A stretch of 64,000 nt of DNA from Entomortierella parvispora (taxonomy: Eukaryota; Mortierellomycota; Mortierellomycetes; Mortierellales; Mortierellaceae): assembly GCA_963573315.1 (NCBI GenBank), contig OY752141.1, positions 1,426,001-1,490,000 on the forward strand. Direction: 5' to 3'. A program made the position numbers and the translations under genes. Below, piece by piece: positions 20,500-33,021 of this stretch (position 1 is its first letter; each line of letters starts with the position of its first letter). Below the pieces are notes generated by a model. That model was not told where the DNA came from, did no database searches, and saw nothing but the letters and a program-made list of their open reading frames with translations.

Positions 20500-23459
20500 C
20501 TATGCCGAAGGAAGATGTGACAAATGTTCAGGAGTATTCTCAGTTTGATCTAGGGATGACTCCGTAGCAGAAATGTTGACTTGTTGGTACTGATGTTGGT
20601 CCTGATGTTGGTCCTGCTGGTGCTGTTGTTGGTCCCGTTGCTGCTCTTGTTGTTGTTGCTCCAACACAGGATCGACGACTGCAGATGGGGCTGAAGCAAC
20701 CTCAACAGCCGTAATTGCAGGCGTAACTGGCGTCATGTCAGCATCTTGAGTGACAGGGCTGGGCTCAGAGGCCAGTACTGGCGTAGCCTCAGTGCTGGGA
20801 ACATTGCTATCCACATCCATGTTTGACGAGATGACTGAGCCTGGTAATGACACAGGTGTGGAAGGCTCAACCGGCTGTACAGGCACAACGACAATAGGCG
20901 CAGCTGCAGCGGCCACAGGCTCTTCTGCTGGAACGTGGACTGGTGTAATGGGTGCTGCTACTACCCCCTGCTGTGGAATTTCAGCAGCTGCTGCGGCCAG
21001 AATCGGAACAGGGGCATCGACGGTTGCGACTTCCTGTACAGTGGGAGCTGAAGTAAGAACTCCTTCAGCGACATCACTTGGTGAGTTATCAACTTCCATT
21101 GACGAGGATGAAATCTCAGTCCCTGCGATCGCCATTGGTACTGGCGGTGGAGACGCAACTGGCTGTGTAAATGTTGATGTCAGTTCCTCTGCAGCCGCAA
21201 CAGGCGCACTCCAGTTATCCAGTGCGGCCTCAACCCTCTGTTCAACGACAGGCCCTGTAGCTTGTGTCGCAAATACCACCTCAGCTGTTGCGATATCCTG
21301 TTGGCTGTGTCCCTGGAGTTCGATCAGTGGCATAGCAACAACTGCGGGCGTGTCAACTGCAGAAGTATCAACTGTGGGGGTGGTAGTTGCAGGGGCGGCA
21401 ATCGAGGGCGTGACCGTCGCTGGAACATCTGATACACCTCCTACCTCCACCTCCATTGAAATTAAGGGAGCTGCCGAGGTATCATCCAATGCATGATGCG
21501 TCACTGGCGCGGGGACTGCTGGAGCGGATGAAATTGTCTGCTTTATGACCTTTGCTGGCTTCAGCTCGGGGGTACGAGTTGCTTCATCCTTGGGCAAATC
21601 CACCTGTCGTAATCCCAAGTATGGCTGAACGGTCATTCCTTTGTACACCTCCACTCGTTCATTTGCAGCGAATACTTCCTAAGAAATTCCGATGGCATAA
21701 AAAGATATCGTCAGAACCCATAACTATTGACACAAAATCGTAATGTAAAAACAATGAGGATCTAGTTATTACCTGAACAGTGGTGGCCTGCTTCAAATCT
21801 TCAAGACCCTTGTAAAAGACTGACGCCTCGGCTTTGAATCTCTTGATTTTGTCATCGTGTTCAGATCTGATCTGATCCAATTCCTCGTCTTGCTGCTGTG
21901 TACTTCCCAAAGACTTCAAAAACTCGATCGATTTCAGATACTCTGAATTGGGAGGAATAATTCTCGCTGATAGCGACATTGTTCAAAATAAAAAGAAAGT
22001 TATTAGGCACAACGTCATGGCGAGATGTAACGACAACGTGTAACACTCAACATACAGGTAGGATAGGGTGAAAAAACTTCGGCGACATAGTCGTGGTTGC
22101 GCTTGTACCGAGCAATAGCAACGTCTCGTGCAGTCAGGAAATCCAGTTCGTCGCCCGATGGCTCCTCAGTGTCCTCCTGCATCTGTGCTTCACGCTGCAT
22201 CTGTATTTCCCTTTGCTGCTGGGGTGTCAGTTGAGGCTGCTGTGGCTGCTGCTGTGGATGTTTCTTGTGTCCTCCAGACTTCTTGTCGTGGCGCTGGTTT
22301 CCGTAAGCGTTCGAGCTGACGGATGATAATCTTTGAGGTGGCATCCCTTGCTGTGGTGGTCCTCCAGGAGGCCCAACAATGGGTCCTCCTGGGAAACGGC
22401 CATATCCTTGCTGCTGGGAAGGTGGTTGTTGAGGAGACGCAGGCGATCCCATGATAGGTGAGGCACCGTAGGGCGAATTCATCTTTGGAGGCTGTTGCTG
22501 GGCCCTGTAGACCTGCTGTTGTGGTACAGGGGTTTGTTGCTGTTGAGGCGGCTGATGTGACGGGTAGCCTGCTGGGGGCTGCTGTTGACCAGACATTGGG
22601 GCAACCCCTGGAATTGGCTTTAGGGGATATTGGCGAGCAGGCGTCTTGGCTCTTCGACCATCGACTACAACTGAACCTATAAAGTGAATGTGTGTGTTAA
22701 GACCACTGCTGGGGAACACCAATGCTGGAAGTGAAATAAAAAGCTGAGAGTGACTTACGACCAACATCCGCCTTAGAATAGTGAAGGAAAGCAAGAGTCT
22801 CCCGTCCTGGCATCACCAGTGTATATTTTCGACGGACGATATGGGTGTATTGTTCGCCATGGGCGAAACCCTGTGATCGCTCCGTGATTGTTACGCGCTA
22901 TACGAATATGGTCGACAATGACATTTTAGTCAATTCATTCTAAAGCCTCCAAGTTTGGTCCCAATTGATAGCTGATTCTTACAGGATCCATTGGGAAGGG
23001 GTAGCTGATCTCGTCATCCATATATTGGAACCTAAACAAAGTCATCACAGGTGTTAGTGACCGTCGCGTTTACCACCCGCTCCTGCGATCCACTACAGTC
23101 GTTGTTCAAGTGTTCATTCAATACCCATCGTGAGGCATCGTAATCTCATCCGGCTGCACCTTGAGAAAGAAACCGCTTCCCTCTATCAGACAATTTGAGA
23201 CGTCGGTTAGGCGTTGAATTTCGAAACAGGATTTGATTTACCTACGCAACTGGAGGAGGGGGATTCGCTCCGCTCATTTACCCTTGGGCTTGTCAATGTA
23301 GTTATAAGAGAAGGAGATCTGGCCCTGGCTAAGCATGTGCCAAGCACGATCGAGTAGCTCGGTCGCAATCTGAGGGCTCATGCCAGTGTAGATCATGGGG
23401 TCGAGGTTGGCTCTGCAGTAGAGCTCACCAGCGAGCTCTGGTGGAGGACGTGCTGTCAT
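20500..23459 (-). CDS. ssr4: SWI/SNF and RSC complexes subunit Ssr4-like, 805 aa, seven exons
   Basis: Exons 23459-23282, 23182-23125, 23031-22983, 22897-22759, 22676-22056, 21966-21773 and 21678-20500 join in one frame with GT-AG introns. The N-terminal block resembles the Ssr4 N-terminal domain: ATELLDRAWHMLSQGQ, YNYIDKPKEGSGFFLKVQPDE, then DGFQYMDDEISYPFP, SQGFAHGEQYTHIVRRKYTLV and LAFLHYSKAD. A Pro/Gln-rich linker (QQPP runs), a charged helix (YLKSIEFLKSLGS...QDEELDQI) and a very long Val/Ala/Pro/Thr-rich tail ending in a Gln/His-rich patch follow. Family knowledge: Ssr4 is a fungal accessory subunit of nucleosome-remodelling complexes in the nucleus. The assignment rests on the N-terminal pattern; the tail is uninformative. 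Small exons 2 and 3 (58 and 49 bp) were placed by frame and splice sites. Confidence 0.68.
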
Positions 23460-23803
23460 GGTGGGGGCGATGGATGTGCGGACAAAACGATGATGGAATG
23501 GAGAAATCAACAGGGACGCGCTGGAGGCGTTGGGTGACCCCTCGCAAGGCCAAGCCACACTTTACACGTGACCACAGGCGTCCAGCGCTTTGTTCTTTTT
23601 TCTCTCAAGCTCGACTTTCTCCTTACTGACAACTATCTTCAACTTTCATCAAAGCCCCTCCACCCTCCACTTGACCATCTTGTCCACCGTAGTCCCATTT
23701 GTACGTTTTTAGAGAGAGAGTCACTTCCTTGTAGCAAATAAAGGCATCACCGTCCATTCAACTTATTTCTTTTTATATCTATTTTCCAGGTTTCCTCACT
23801 ACC

Positions 23804-25114
23804 TTACTTCTTGCCCCCGACGCCATTGTAGGGGTAGAAACCCTGGCCAGACTTGCGGCCAAAGTTTCCCTGAGCAACCAATTCGTCCAAGAGCTTGACA
23901 GGTGCAACGAGGTTGTCATCAATCTTGCCTTCCTTGCGCCAGCCATCGACGATGAACTTCATGGTATCCAATCCAACAAACTAAAGGAGTCAGAAGATAT
24001 CACGTTAGAGACTGTGGACATTCGAGCAAGAGTTTTCGTCACGTTCCCAACTCCCTGTGAATCAAGAGACACTTACATCAGCAAGCTCAAAGGGACCCAT
24101 GGGGAAACCGGCGCCGAGCTTCATGGCTGTGTCAACATCCTGAGGAGTGGCCTCGCCACGCTCAACAATACGGAGAGACTCCATCATGTAGGGAACCAAA
24201 AGACGGTTGACAATGAAGCTGCTCATCGCGATCGGAGAGGGCAAGGAGCGGGTAAACGATTAAGGTTAGTAATTTGGGGTATCGCTCTTTTTTTCACATG
24301 TTGCGAATGAGGCGACAGGATCCACGTCTGAGAGCGTAGATCACGCACAGCTTGCTGCCCTCCCTCCCAGGGTCCTGAGTCCGGATATAACTACACACCA
24401 ATCGCGAACAAGCATCGGCACTTACCCAGGGGTATCCTTGCAGGAGACAGGGGTCTTCTTCATGCGGTTGCAGACATCCAGAAGGGAATCGAAGGAATCC
24501 TGGCTGGTGGCATCAGTGCGAATAACCTCGACAAGCTTCATCTGAGGAACAGGATTGAAGAAGTGAAGACCTCCAAATCGATCCACACGCTTGGTTGCCT
24601 TGGCAATCTCGCCAATGGGGAGAGATGAGGTGTTGGAGCAGAACAAAGTGTGTTTAGGCGCGACCTTGTCCAACATGGCAAACAGCTGTTGCTTTGTCTT
24701 CAAGTTCTCCACGATGGCCTCAATAATGAGATCGGCGTCCTTGGAAGCCTCTTCGGAGTCTGTGCTGGTCTTGACGCGTGTCATGGTCTTCTCGATGAAC
24801 TCTGCTTGCTTCTGGGCATCCTCAGGGAACTGCTTCTTTGCGACACGCTTCAAGGACGAGGTGATGATATCCTGACCCTTCTGGAGAGCCTCAGGGTTCA
24901 AATCGACCATAGTTACATTGAAGTTGTTCTGGGCAGCGACCTGGACGATACCAGCGCCCATCAAACCAGAACCGAAGACGGTGATGTTCTTGACTGGAAC
25001 GGGAGCGTAAGCCGAAGACGAGGTGGAGAATGAGGCCGAGGAAGAGATGGCAGTCAAGGGACGCATGAGCGATGCAGGGTTGGCCAAAGCCACGCGACGA
25101 GCAGCAGAGAGCAT
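23804..25114 (-). CDS. HADH: mitochondrial short-chain L-3-hydroxyacyl-CoA dehydrogenase, 335 aa
   Basis: Exons 25114-24426, 24218-24077 and 23980-23804 (introns 207 and 96 bp). An Arg/Ser/Ala-rich N-terminus ([15 protein letters not shown]) is a typical mitochondrial presequence. The Rossmann motif [14 protein letters not shown] and the VDLNPEAL strand end bind NAD+. [10 protein letters not shown] carries the catalytic-site Ser and Asn, and [18 protein letters not shown] the catalytic His/Glu pair. The C-terminal helical domain has [37 protein letters not shown] and ends [10 protein letters not shown]. It oxidises (S)-3-hydroxyacyl-CoA to 3-ketoacyl-CoA in beta-oxidation. No peroxisomal targeting tripeptide is present at the C-terminus (GGKK). 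Family assignment is secure; matrix location is inferred from the presequence. Confidence 0.95.
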
Positions 25115-25316
25115 GATGGATGTAAAGGAAGGAAGGAGTGCAGATTACAGAAAGAAAGAAAGAAAAGAAGAAATGAAAAGAAGGACAGAAGGATGGTGGG
25201 GAAGGCCGCTCGTTGCCCACGGACACTCTCGGCCTGTCACAGCGCGCCCCGGTCCAGTCACATGACCCGCTTACACGTGGATTTTATGGGATGCATGTAA
25301 GATGTAGGCAGTCTAT

Positions 25317-28300
25317 TTACAGTGTTCGCCGAGTCATGACTGGACTAGCCAAGGGGGAAATAGTTGAGCCATCTTCGTCCCCCGAAACCTCCTCCTCCCA
25401 ATCCTGCTCCATCGCCTCCTCGTCTTCTTCATCTCCAAACTGCGAGTGAGCACTCTGGTCCTCATCCTCACTGTTATCGTCAGTCATGGATGTGTCAAAC
25501 TCAAAGTTGAATCGAGACTGGCCAAATGACGACTTGATAGAAGCAGTGGCAAAGCCCTTTGACCCGAACGACGCGTTGTCATCCAGGTCACTATCGGCCC
25601 TCTCAAAGCTTTGATCTGCCTGTGAAACATTCTCCGAGCCGTCAGAGTATTCCTCGAGATTGATTTCCCTACTATGCTCCTCGTTAAAACTACCCTCGCC
25701 GTCGTCCTCGTCCTCATCATCATCGAGGTTAAAGCTCTCGTCATCGTCTTCATCACCTTCATCAAAAGCAACGGTCACATCGCCGGCCTGGGTTGTGCTT
25801 TGGCTATTGGACGTGCTGCCTTCACCGCTTTCGCCTACAGAACGATCATCTGTTGAGTCATCGTCATCAATCTCAATGACACTGGGATTGTGACCGTCTG
25901 AAGATTTGCTCGAGAAAGGGCTCTCGGTTGGAAACGTGCTGCTGCTTTGGCCAAATTCTGAAAATGTGGTGCGGAAAGTGGTTACAGCTGCAGTCGTTGC
26001 AAGAGAAGCAGCGGTTGGTGTCGACACTCCAGACTCTGGCATGGGCTTTAAGCCCGTCTTTGACACTAGGGATCCCCCAAAAGCGAATCCTGAAGACACT
26101 TGAGCGGATGCAGACGGTGTGAACGTTGATACTGATGTAGTAGGGGCCACTGGGCTGGATGTGGATGCAAAGGGATTAGAGCCCCCGAAACTGAAAGTAG
26201 GCTTGCTTGCCACGGTAGTGGATGCGGAGGCTGGAGTTCCAAATGAGAAGGGATTACCACTGGCCTTGGGTGGCTCCACAAATGTTGATGTTTTGGGCAT
26301 TGCAGAGGAGAATGACGAGGGCATTGTGGTGATGACCGGTGATTCTGAGATCTTGCTAGAATCAGCTTTGGGCGGCGCAAAGGTCCCAAGACTGACCGGG
26401 ACACTGGATAACGTGCCGCGTACTGAAGGATTGGCAGCAAGTGCGTATGTCGCTTTCGTTGTTGAGGACGGGTTGATTGGAACACTAAAGATTGACGGCG
26501 CTGCAAGAGTTGGCGCAGGAATGGCAAATATTCCGGGTTTACCAGACTCTAATTCTGACAGGGATGTTGGGTTGTGGCTACCGGTGTCCAATACCGAATA
26601 AGTCACCGCGGCAATGGAGAAAGGCGCAGTAGGGGATGTTTCCGAAAAGGACGCAGAGGATGACTTGAAGTTGGATGTAGGCACAGAGATTGAGGAAGAT
26701 GCAGCTGCAGGCATCGTAAGTTTCTTTTCTGCCTTGTCATTGTTGACAATGCTGAGTACTTCCTGAGCAATAGCAGAAAGCTTAGGTACTGACTCTGTTG
26801 AAGGCGTCAATTCTGGTGCAGAAGAGATTGGCGCAGCCACTGGCGAGTCCACGGCTACCATTTCGATGATGGCTTTCTTGGAAGGCAACTCAGCATCGAC
26901 GTTATCAGCTCCACGTTTGAGAGAATCAGGGACAATTTTGTTGGCTTCTTCGAAAGCCTCGCGGATCTTCTTCCGTTCGTCCATGGCCCGCCTCCGTACA
27001 ACTTCTGGAGCCTCGGGGCCTTTCCATTCTAAAAAGCGCTTGACCTTGACATGGCCAGGCAAGTCATCCCAGGCTACTCCCTCATACTTGTTGATCTCCA
27101 GATAATCAGCCAGGGGGGGCATAATACGTTGCTTGGGCTCACTGGCACTGGCCTCATGGTATAAGTCGCTCACGCCTTGTCGAATAACCTTGAAAGGGGC
27201 AATTGGTTTGACTGCTCGCAATACAGAGGTGGTACTAGGCGCCTTCCGAACAGTTTCTAGGTCGATGACAGGTGGCGCCGTAGAATCCATGGCCAACTGA
27301 TCTCGAGGAATAGTGGATAGCGTTGATAGAGGGGACTGTCTGTTCTGGGGCTGACCCTTAAAAGAAACACCGTCTTCGCCAGCATGCCATGTTGTTGATC
27401 CCGACTCTGTCTTATTGGATGCTAAGAGTTGATAAACTGAATGTTAGGTGGGTGTTTGACAGTTGCAACATCCAGTTCAATAAAAACCTTTGCCTTACAA
27501 ATAACTGCATCGTCAATGAGTCTCTTGCAATAATCCGCCTGCATGGGTGTCAGCATCTTTCCAGCCTGCTTGGCAAAGAACAGTGCCAGAAACGCCGTCG
27601 AACTTTCTGGTAACTCGTCGCTTTCCGATACGAAAATATCCTTGACTTTCTGAGCAGCCGGAGTCACGATCGGAGGACAATCTTCGAAATGCTCCTTTAC
27701 CGGCGTTTCTGGGGTTGATTGAATATTGTTCAAGTCCAAATCCTCTTCGATTAACTCGACATCGTGGTGGCCAGGCATCTCAGCAGAGGTGTCTTTGTTT
27801 CTCATGAGAGGCTCCTGATTTTCTGGTCCATCAATGACGTGCTCGATCTCTAGCTCTGGGGCCTCTTCAACTCCCTCGACCTCCTCTACTTCCTCGACAT
27901 CTTCAAGAATATTAACCTCTTCAACATCCTCCTTATCTTCCACCTCTTCAGTCCCTTCGACCTCTTCAACTTCTTTGACGGCTACACCCTCCTTGACTTC
28001 ATCTGCAATATCCCCCATATCCATAATCTCGTCTACAGAACCATCTTCCGTGCTTTTGGATTCGTCTGGTGGATAATACTTGACTTCATCGTAGTCAATT
28101 GTGATGTCGGCAGATTGAAGGCTGTCTTGATTTTCGTCGCCTGACTCTGTGAATCCGAATTGAGACGTTGAATGGAACGTTTCATCATCCTGTTCCTGCA
28201 CAGGATCCCCTTGCTCTGAGAAGGGGTCATTCGCTGGCTCCTGATCCAAGCGCTGCAACATAAGGTCCGACGCCTCAATCAACTCTTTCGAGGTTTGAAT

Positions 28301-29289
28301 TTTCTCTGCCAGGGATACCTGCTCATTAACCAATTCCTTCTCCAGTTCCTCCGCCTCGTCATAAGTGACACCTTTAGTACGCTTTTTGTTGTTCTTTTTC
28401 TTCTTCTTTTTCCGTCCAGCCTTCGATGTGGACTCTTCTGCCTCCTGCGCCAAATCTCCTGTAATCTCCACAACGTCCGTCGCAGGATCACGTGGTTCCT
28501 CTGTGGAGGGTTCGTCTGGTGCAGGCGATCCCTCAACTTTTGCAGCCTGGCTACGGGTAGTCCTACGCGTGGATAGGACTGGAGTGGACGAACGAGAGCC
28601 AGCCTTCCGCTTAGATCCCCTCGGTTCTACTATTTGGTGTCTATCCTCGGTCTCATCCGCAGCGCTGCTGGACGATGGCTCTAGGCTTTCAAAATGCGTT
28701 GATGGCGAAGGCGAAGGCGATCGAGGCTATAACATGTAGAATAGGAACCACTCATTTAGTGATGCAATGAGATTGTCACTAGTGCTGTCAAGCTCAAAGA
28801 TTTATACCTGTGTATCGTCCCCCATCTCTCCCACCCCGTCAGTGACGACCGCCTGGACGTCCTGAATCTGATCAGCAACAAGGTCCTGTCCGGACGTCAC
28901 GTACAAGAGAAGATCAGGTTCCTCCTCTTGAACGTCTTGATCTCCTATCTCACGATGCATATATTCCTGGGTCTGAGGCACCGAGCTATCATCTTCACTA
29001 TCTTCGTCATCTGTATCGCCTCTCCAGGGTAGCGCCCATTGTACGAATCTTTTTCTCCAATATGGAGTCTACCGCCAAAGTGAATCGCGGTAGCTGTTAG
29101 TCGTGCCAATACTGTCAATATGCGAATGCAAATTTAAGGGTGGCTCCTGCATTGCACCAGTGCTGTGTATATACATACTTTTGAGCGTTCATGTGCCCTA
29201 GCCTCTGCTTGTTTTCGTGGTGCCTTTCTGAATCGGTCCTGACGCGCTTCGCGTTGAGCAATCAGAGCGGTTTCTGTATGGTCGACCAT
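25317..29289 (-). CDS. FG-motif, acidic nucleoporin-like protein, about 1234 aa
   Basis: Exons 29289-29179, 29068-28808, 28726-27499 and 27421-25317 join in frame with GT-AG introns of 110, 81 and 77 bp. The N-terminal part has Arg/Lys-rich helices (IAQREARQDRFRK) and WRKRFVQWALPW, a Lys-rich block (GRKKKKKKNNKKR), an Asp/Glu/Val-rich repeat region (VEEVEGTEEVE), and a folded-looking segment around FFAKQAGKMLTPMQADYCKRLI. The C-terminal half is Ser/Thr/Pro-rich with scattered FG motifs (NPFSFG, FSFGGSNPF, FAFGG) and ends in long acidic stretches. FG motifs with NPF/FSFG spacing suggest a nuclear-pore or transport-associated protein, but there are few of them and no nucleoporin domain was recognised. 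The start is uncertain: the frame stays open upstream to an acceptor-like CTCTTTAG, so a further 5' exon is possible. Confidence 0.55.
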
Positions 29290-29715
29290 TAGGGCTGGTG
29301 TTGAGGCTCGGTTCTTTGATGAGTTCTTCCTTTCGTCTTGGTCTAAAGAGAGCACGTGGTGAAGTGATGGTGATGAGAGAGGGAGGGGTGAATCAACTCA
29401 ACAAGGCAGATGCTTCAGTGGCTGTTGGGCTGGAAGCGATCTGTTTCTGTGATGTGATGTGACAGGATGCAACTTGAGCAGCTGCCAGGGCAGTGAACTT
29501 GTCGTGGAAGAGACAGGATCGCAAATGTTAATGATTGTAGTCATGTGACCTGTGTTTTGTTGTTCAAAGCGGTTTTCTATTGCCCTGGTTGATTCGCTGC
29601 ACGCAGCAGTCGCACAACTGGCAAACACAGATTGATTGCATGCTCAAAAGGGGCCACTCGCATCGCATCTCATCTCTTTTCATCACCTCGAACCAACTCT
29701 TCAGACTACATCACC
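29290..29715. other. divergent intergenic region (FG protein / eIF3i)
   Basis: Promoter side of both flanking genes. It contains a possible extra 5' exon of the FG-protein gene (see that entry) and a pyrimidine-rich stretch before the eIF3i ATG. No other feature is seen. Confidence 0.4.
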
Positions 29716-31383
29716 ATGGTACATTCCCCTGTTCGTCTCTCGAACCCTTTGTTCTTTGACGGGCACACCCCACATCACACCCCTCGCCGTATCTGCTTCA
29801 CCTACACTGTGTTGAACAGACAAAAAGAATGGACAAACATTGCAGGAACAAAAGACTCTCAGCATCGATGAAAACCAAAATCACAGGAACAACATGCACA
29901 TGTAACAAGTCCAATGTGCCTGACTTCATTACTGATCATCCCCTCTCGCCTCCTCCTTCCTTCATCCTGTCCTCTGCCAACAACAGCGTCCCATTCTTCT
30001 CCAGGGTCACGAACGTTCATTGACGCAAATCAAATACAACCGTGAGGGCGATTTGCTCTTCTCGGTGTCCAAGGATCACGTCGTCAATGCCTGGTTCTCT
30101 CACAATGGAGAGCGCCTCGGCACATACGAGGGACACATTGGAGCTGTCTGGACGGTCGATGTCAACTGTAAGTACAGGACTTTTAGTCCCATGGAATCAG
30201 GAGAACTGTCCTGTGGGATACAGGGGTTGAACAAGACTTGCTCGAAAACTGTGACATTGCCAGACATTTATTCATAAAAGAACTGCGGCAACCTGATATA
30301 GTACCAAAAGGCAATATGTTACACCATTAACGATTGCACTGCTTACTCCCATGTAGCCACCTCAACTCTCTTGGTCTCTGGATCGGCTGACAACACTGCC
30401 AAGATTTGGGATGTCTCCAACGGAAAGTGCTTAAAGTCATGGGAGTTCAACACTGCCGTCAGACGTGTTCAGTTCTCGGAGGATGACAAGATGGTCTTGA
30501 TCGTCACTGAGCCCCGTATGGGTTTCCCCGCTACCCTTCAGATCTTCAATGTCGAGAACGGCCTCACCGAGTCCAGTAAGGTTCTTTTTTTCTTTTTCAG
30601 AAGCTCAATGGATAGAACAGAGATCATTAGCTTTTAACACCTTTTTTTTTGGCTATAATAGTCTCCTCTGAGCCCTTGTACAACTTCCTTCCTGAGGGAC
30701 CCAAGATCACCGTTGCTGCCTGGAGCGCTCTTAACAAATACATCATTGCTGGCCGTGAGAACGGATCCGTTGTTATGATCGATGCTAAGGTATTTTATGT
30801 CTTGTACGGATACTTTTTTTCATGAAAATCATATGTCTGGGCCGATCTAACATTTGTTTCTCCTTTCTGAACTATGTAAATCTGATTCCCTACAATTGAA
30901 CGCAAATTTACAACTCTTGACACTATACAGTCTGGTGATATTTACAGCACCAACAAGATCCACGAGCTCACCATCACAGATCTCCAGATGTCAGCTGACC
31001 GCACTTACTTTATTACGTCGTCCAAGGACAAGTCTGCCAAGGTTGTTGAGACCGAGTCATTGGAGGTCTTGAAGACTTACTCTACCGACACTCCCCTCAA
31101 CTCTGCCGCCATCATGCCCAAGGTTCAGGAGTTTGTTGTTGTTGGAGGAGGACAGGAGGCCATGGATGTCACGAGGACTAGCAGCAGACAGGGTAAATTC
31201 GAGTGCCGTTTCTGGCACAAGATTCTTGAGGAGGAGGTTGGACGTGTCCGCGGACATTTCGGTCCCATCAACACAATTGCAATTCACCCTGATGGCCGCA
31301 GCTTTGCCTCTGGCGGAGAGGATGGTTATGTCCGCGTTCACCATTTTGATGACGACTTTTTTACCTTCAAGTTCCAGATCTAA
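29716..31383 (+). CDS. TIF34: translation initiation factor eIF3 subunit i, 321 aa
   Basis: Exons 29716-29718, 30005-30167, 30357-30575, 30662-30789 and 30931-31383 with GT-AG introns join in one frame. The first exon is just the ATG, followed by a 286-bp intron. The protein reads [25 protein letters not shown] and continues through [81 protein letters not shown] and [30 protein letters not shown], ending DDFFTFKF. This is the seven-bladed WD40 propeller of eIF3i/TIF34, which binds the C-terminus of eIF3b in the cytoplasmic initiation complex. The usual five or so residues between Met and GHE (as in yeast) are missing in this model, so a different first exon cannot be excluded. Confidence 0.92.
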
Positions 31384-31663
31384 GAAATGTGACGGATTTC
31401 TTACTGTACCTTGGAGTTTGTAGGATGCTGTTGGAGAGGGGTAGATGGAGAGATAGTCGACGAGAGGAGTTGAAAGCGATCGATTTATCATAATAGGCCC
31501 ATACCATAAAAGACTGCATGTTGGTGTATACGCCGATATTATTTTTTTTTTTTTGTAGATTTTTATTTGTTGTTTACAGTTGGCTGGTTTGCGAGGAAAG
31601 AAAAAAGAGAATGTTAGTTGAAGAAACAAAAACAAATGTCGTCTCTTCCTTCTGAGAGAGGTC

Positions 31664-32458
31664 TTACGCATTTCTGGTGACAGACGGAAGTCGTGCCACA
31701 ATACCATCCAGCTCCTTGTTCATCAGCACTTGACATCCAAGTCGGGAGCTACAGTGAGCACATATTAAAAAAAAAAAAAAAAAAAAAAAAGGTACCAGAT
31801 CAGTCAAAAATGGTCCGCTGTTGACTTTCCCATGGAATAAAAGTCTGAACAAACATACGTATCGGTGAGTCCAAAAGCGAGATCCAACATGTCATTCTCC
31901 TCGTCCGTGGGCTCCTCCAGCTTTGAGTAAGAAGGCTCGTCCAAGATCAGATGGCAAGTGGAACAGGCCAAGGACGCCTCGCAAGCTCCCTCGATGTCGA
32001 TATCGTTTGCCCAGGCAACATCCAGCAAGCTCTCGCCCTCATGAGCTCGGACAGTGATCTCCTCGCCGTCCTGCATGATGAAATTGACCTGGAACCCTTG
32101 CCCTGGGCCTGGACGACCCTTCTTTGAGTAGAGGATGCCTAGTGGCGAAAGATGGGCAATCGATGGGGTAAGTCAGAGAGCTGTCTTCCAGCGCAGCCAT
32201 CCGGGATGGTGTCCTAACGGTCATCCCGTCACTGTTACACAGTGCAAGTTTTCCAGCAGTGTTCCGATCAGATTAATTTTGTTTACCAGAGGCAGTCGAG
32301 AAGCGGGCGGCCCCCTGTTGTGCCCTCCTCTCGGAGAGGGGGTTGTTGATCAGTGTCCATGAGGCTGATCCTGGGCGGAGTGCCGAGGACAATGCAGGGG
32401 AGCGAGGGGTGGCTGCGGTCCAGGCGATGCGGGCCGAGGCAGCAAAGAAGGCGGCCAT
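31664..32458 (-). CDS. YAH1: mitochondrial adrenodoxin-type [2Fe-2S] ferredoxin, 178 aa
   Basis: Exons 32458-32287, 32138-31859 and 31748-31664 (introns 148 and 110 bp). An Ala/Arg/Ser-rich presequence of about 55 residues ([13 protein letters not shown]) is followed by the ferredoxin fold: [42 protein letters not shown] with three cluster Cys in C-x5-C-x2-[25 protein letters not shown] with the fourth, and the usual tail [14 protein letters not shown]. Family function: electron carrier between ferredoxin reductase and the mitochondrial Fe-S assembly machinery (Isu/Nfs1), and haem A and sterol pathways. The second intron holds a 24-base A run (31767-31790, plus strand). It converges with eIF3i, with 280 bp between stop codons. 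Confidence 0.94.
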
Positions 32459-33021
32459 GGTGTGGTGAGCGGTGTGCGGTGTACGGTGTTGCAGTTGAGA
32501 GGAGAGCGAAGGAATGTGAATGTGAAGATGAATGAGCCAAATGGAAAAAAGAAGCCGATCAGGGGAGGAGGAGGAGAGGGAGCGGAGTGGAGTGGAGGGA
32601 GTGGAGAGGCCGCTTTGTCACTTGTGCCTTGCAAAGTATCGTTTCTCTGCTCTCTCTCGCTCTCGCGCACGTGACAGACCTCGGACAGGGCGGCGGTTCG
32701 TCCGTTCGTTTCGCTCGTCCGTGGATCACTGCAACGAAGCAAACCTTGTCTTCTCTTGTCTCCTCTTGTCTTCCTCCTCTTTTCCACCTCTCTTCCTTCT
32801 CTCTTCCTCCTCTCTTCCTCCTCTTTTCCTCTCCTCTTTTTTCTCCATTCTCCAATCTCCATTCTACATTCTCCAGTCTCCAGTCCCCCCCCCTCCCAAC
32901 TCCATAAAGGCCCACCCTTGCCTTCCTCATTCCTCCTCAAGCACTCGACTACAATTCCCCGCGCCACAACACTGCACCCACACCACACCCAACCTTTCCT
33001 CTCACTCACTTTAAAGCAACA
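32459..33021. other. divergent promoter region (ferredoxin / PEX5), CT-rich
   Basis: 563 bp between two start codons facing away from each other. From about 32740 to 32900 the plus strand is a long CT-rich (TCCTC) tract that continues towards the PEX5 start. Open frames on both strands here are low-complexity artefacts. Confidence 0.5.

Noticed and set aside
20750-21496. 248-codon plus-strand frame
   Set aside because: Antisense shadow of the Val/Ala/Pro/Thr-rich tail of the Ssr4-like protein.
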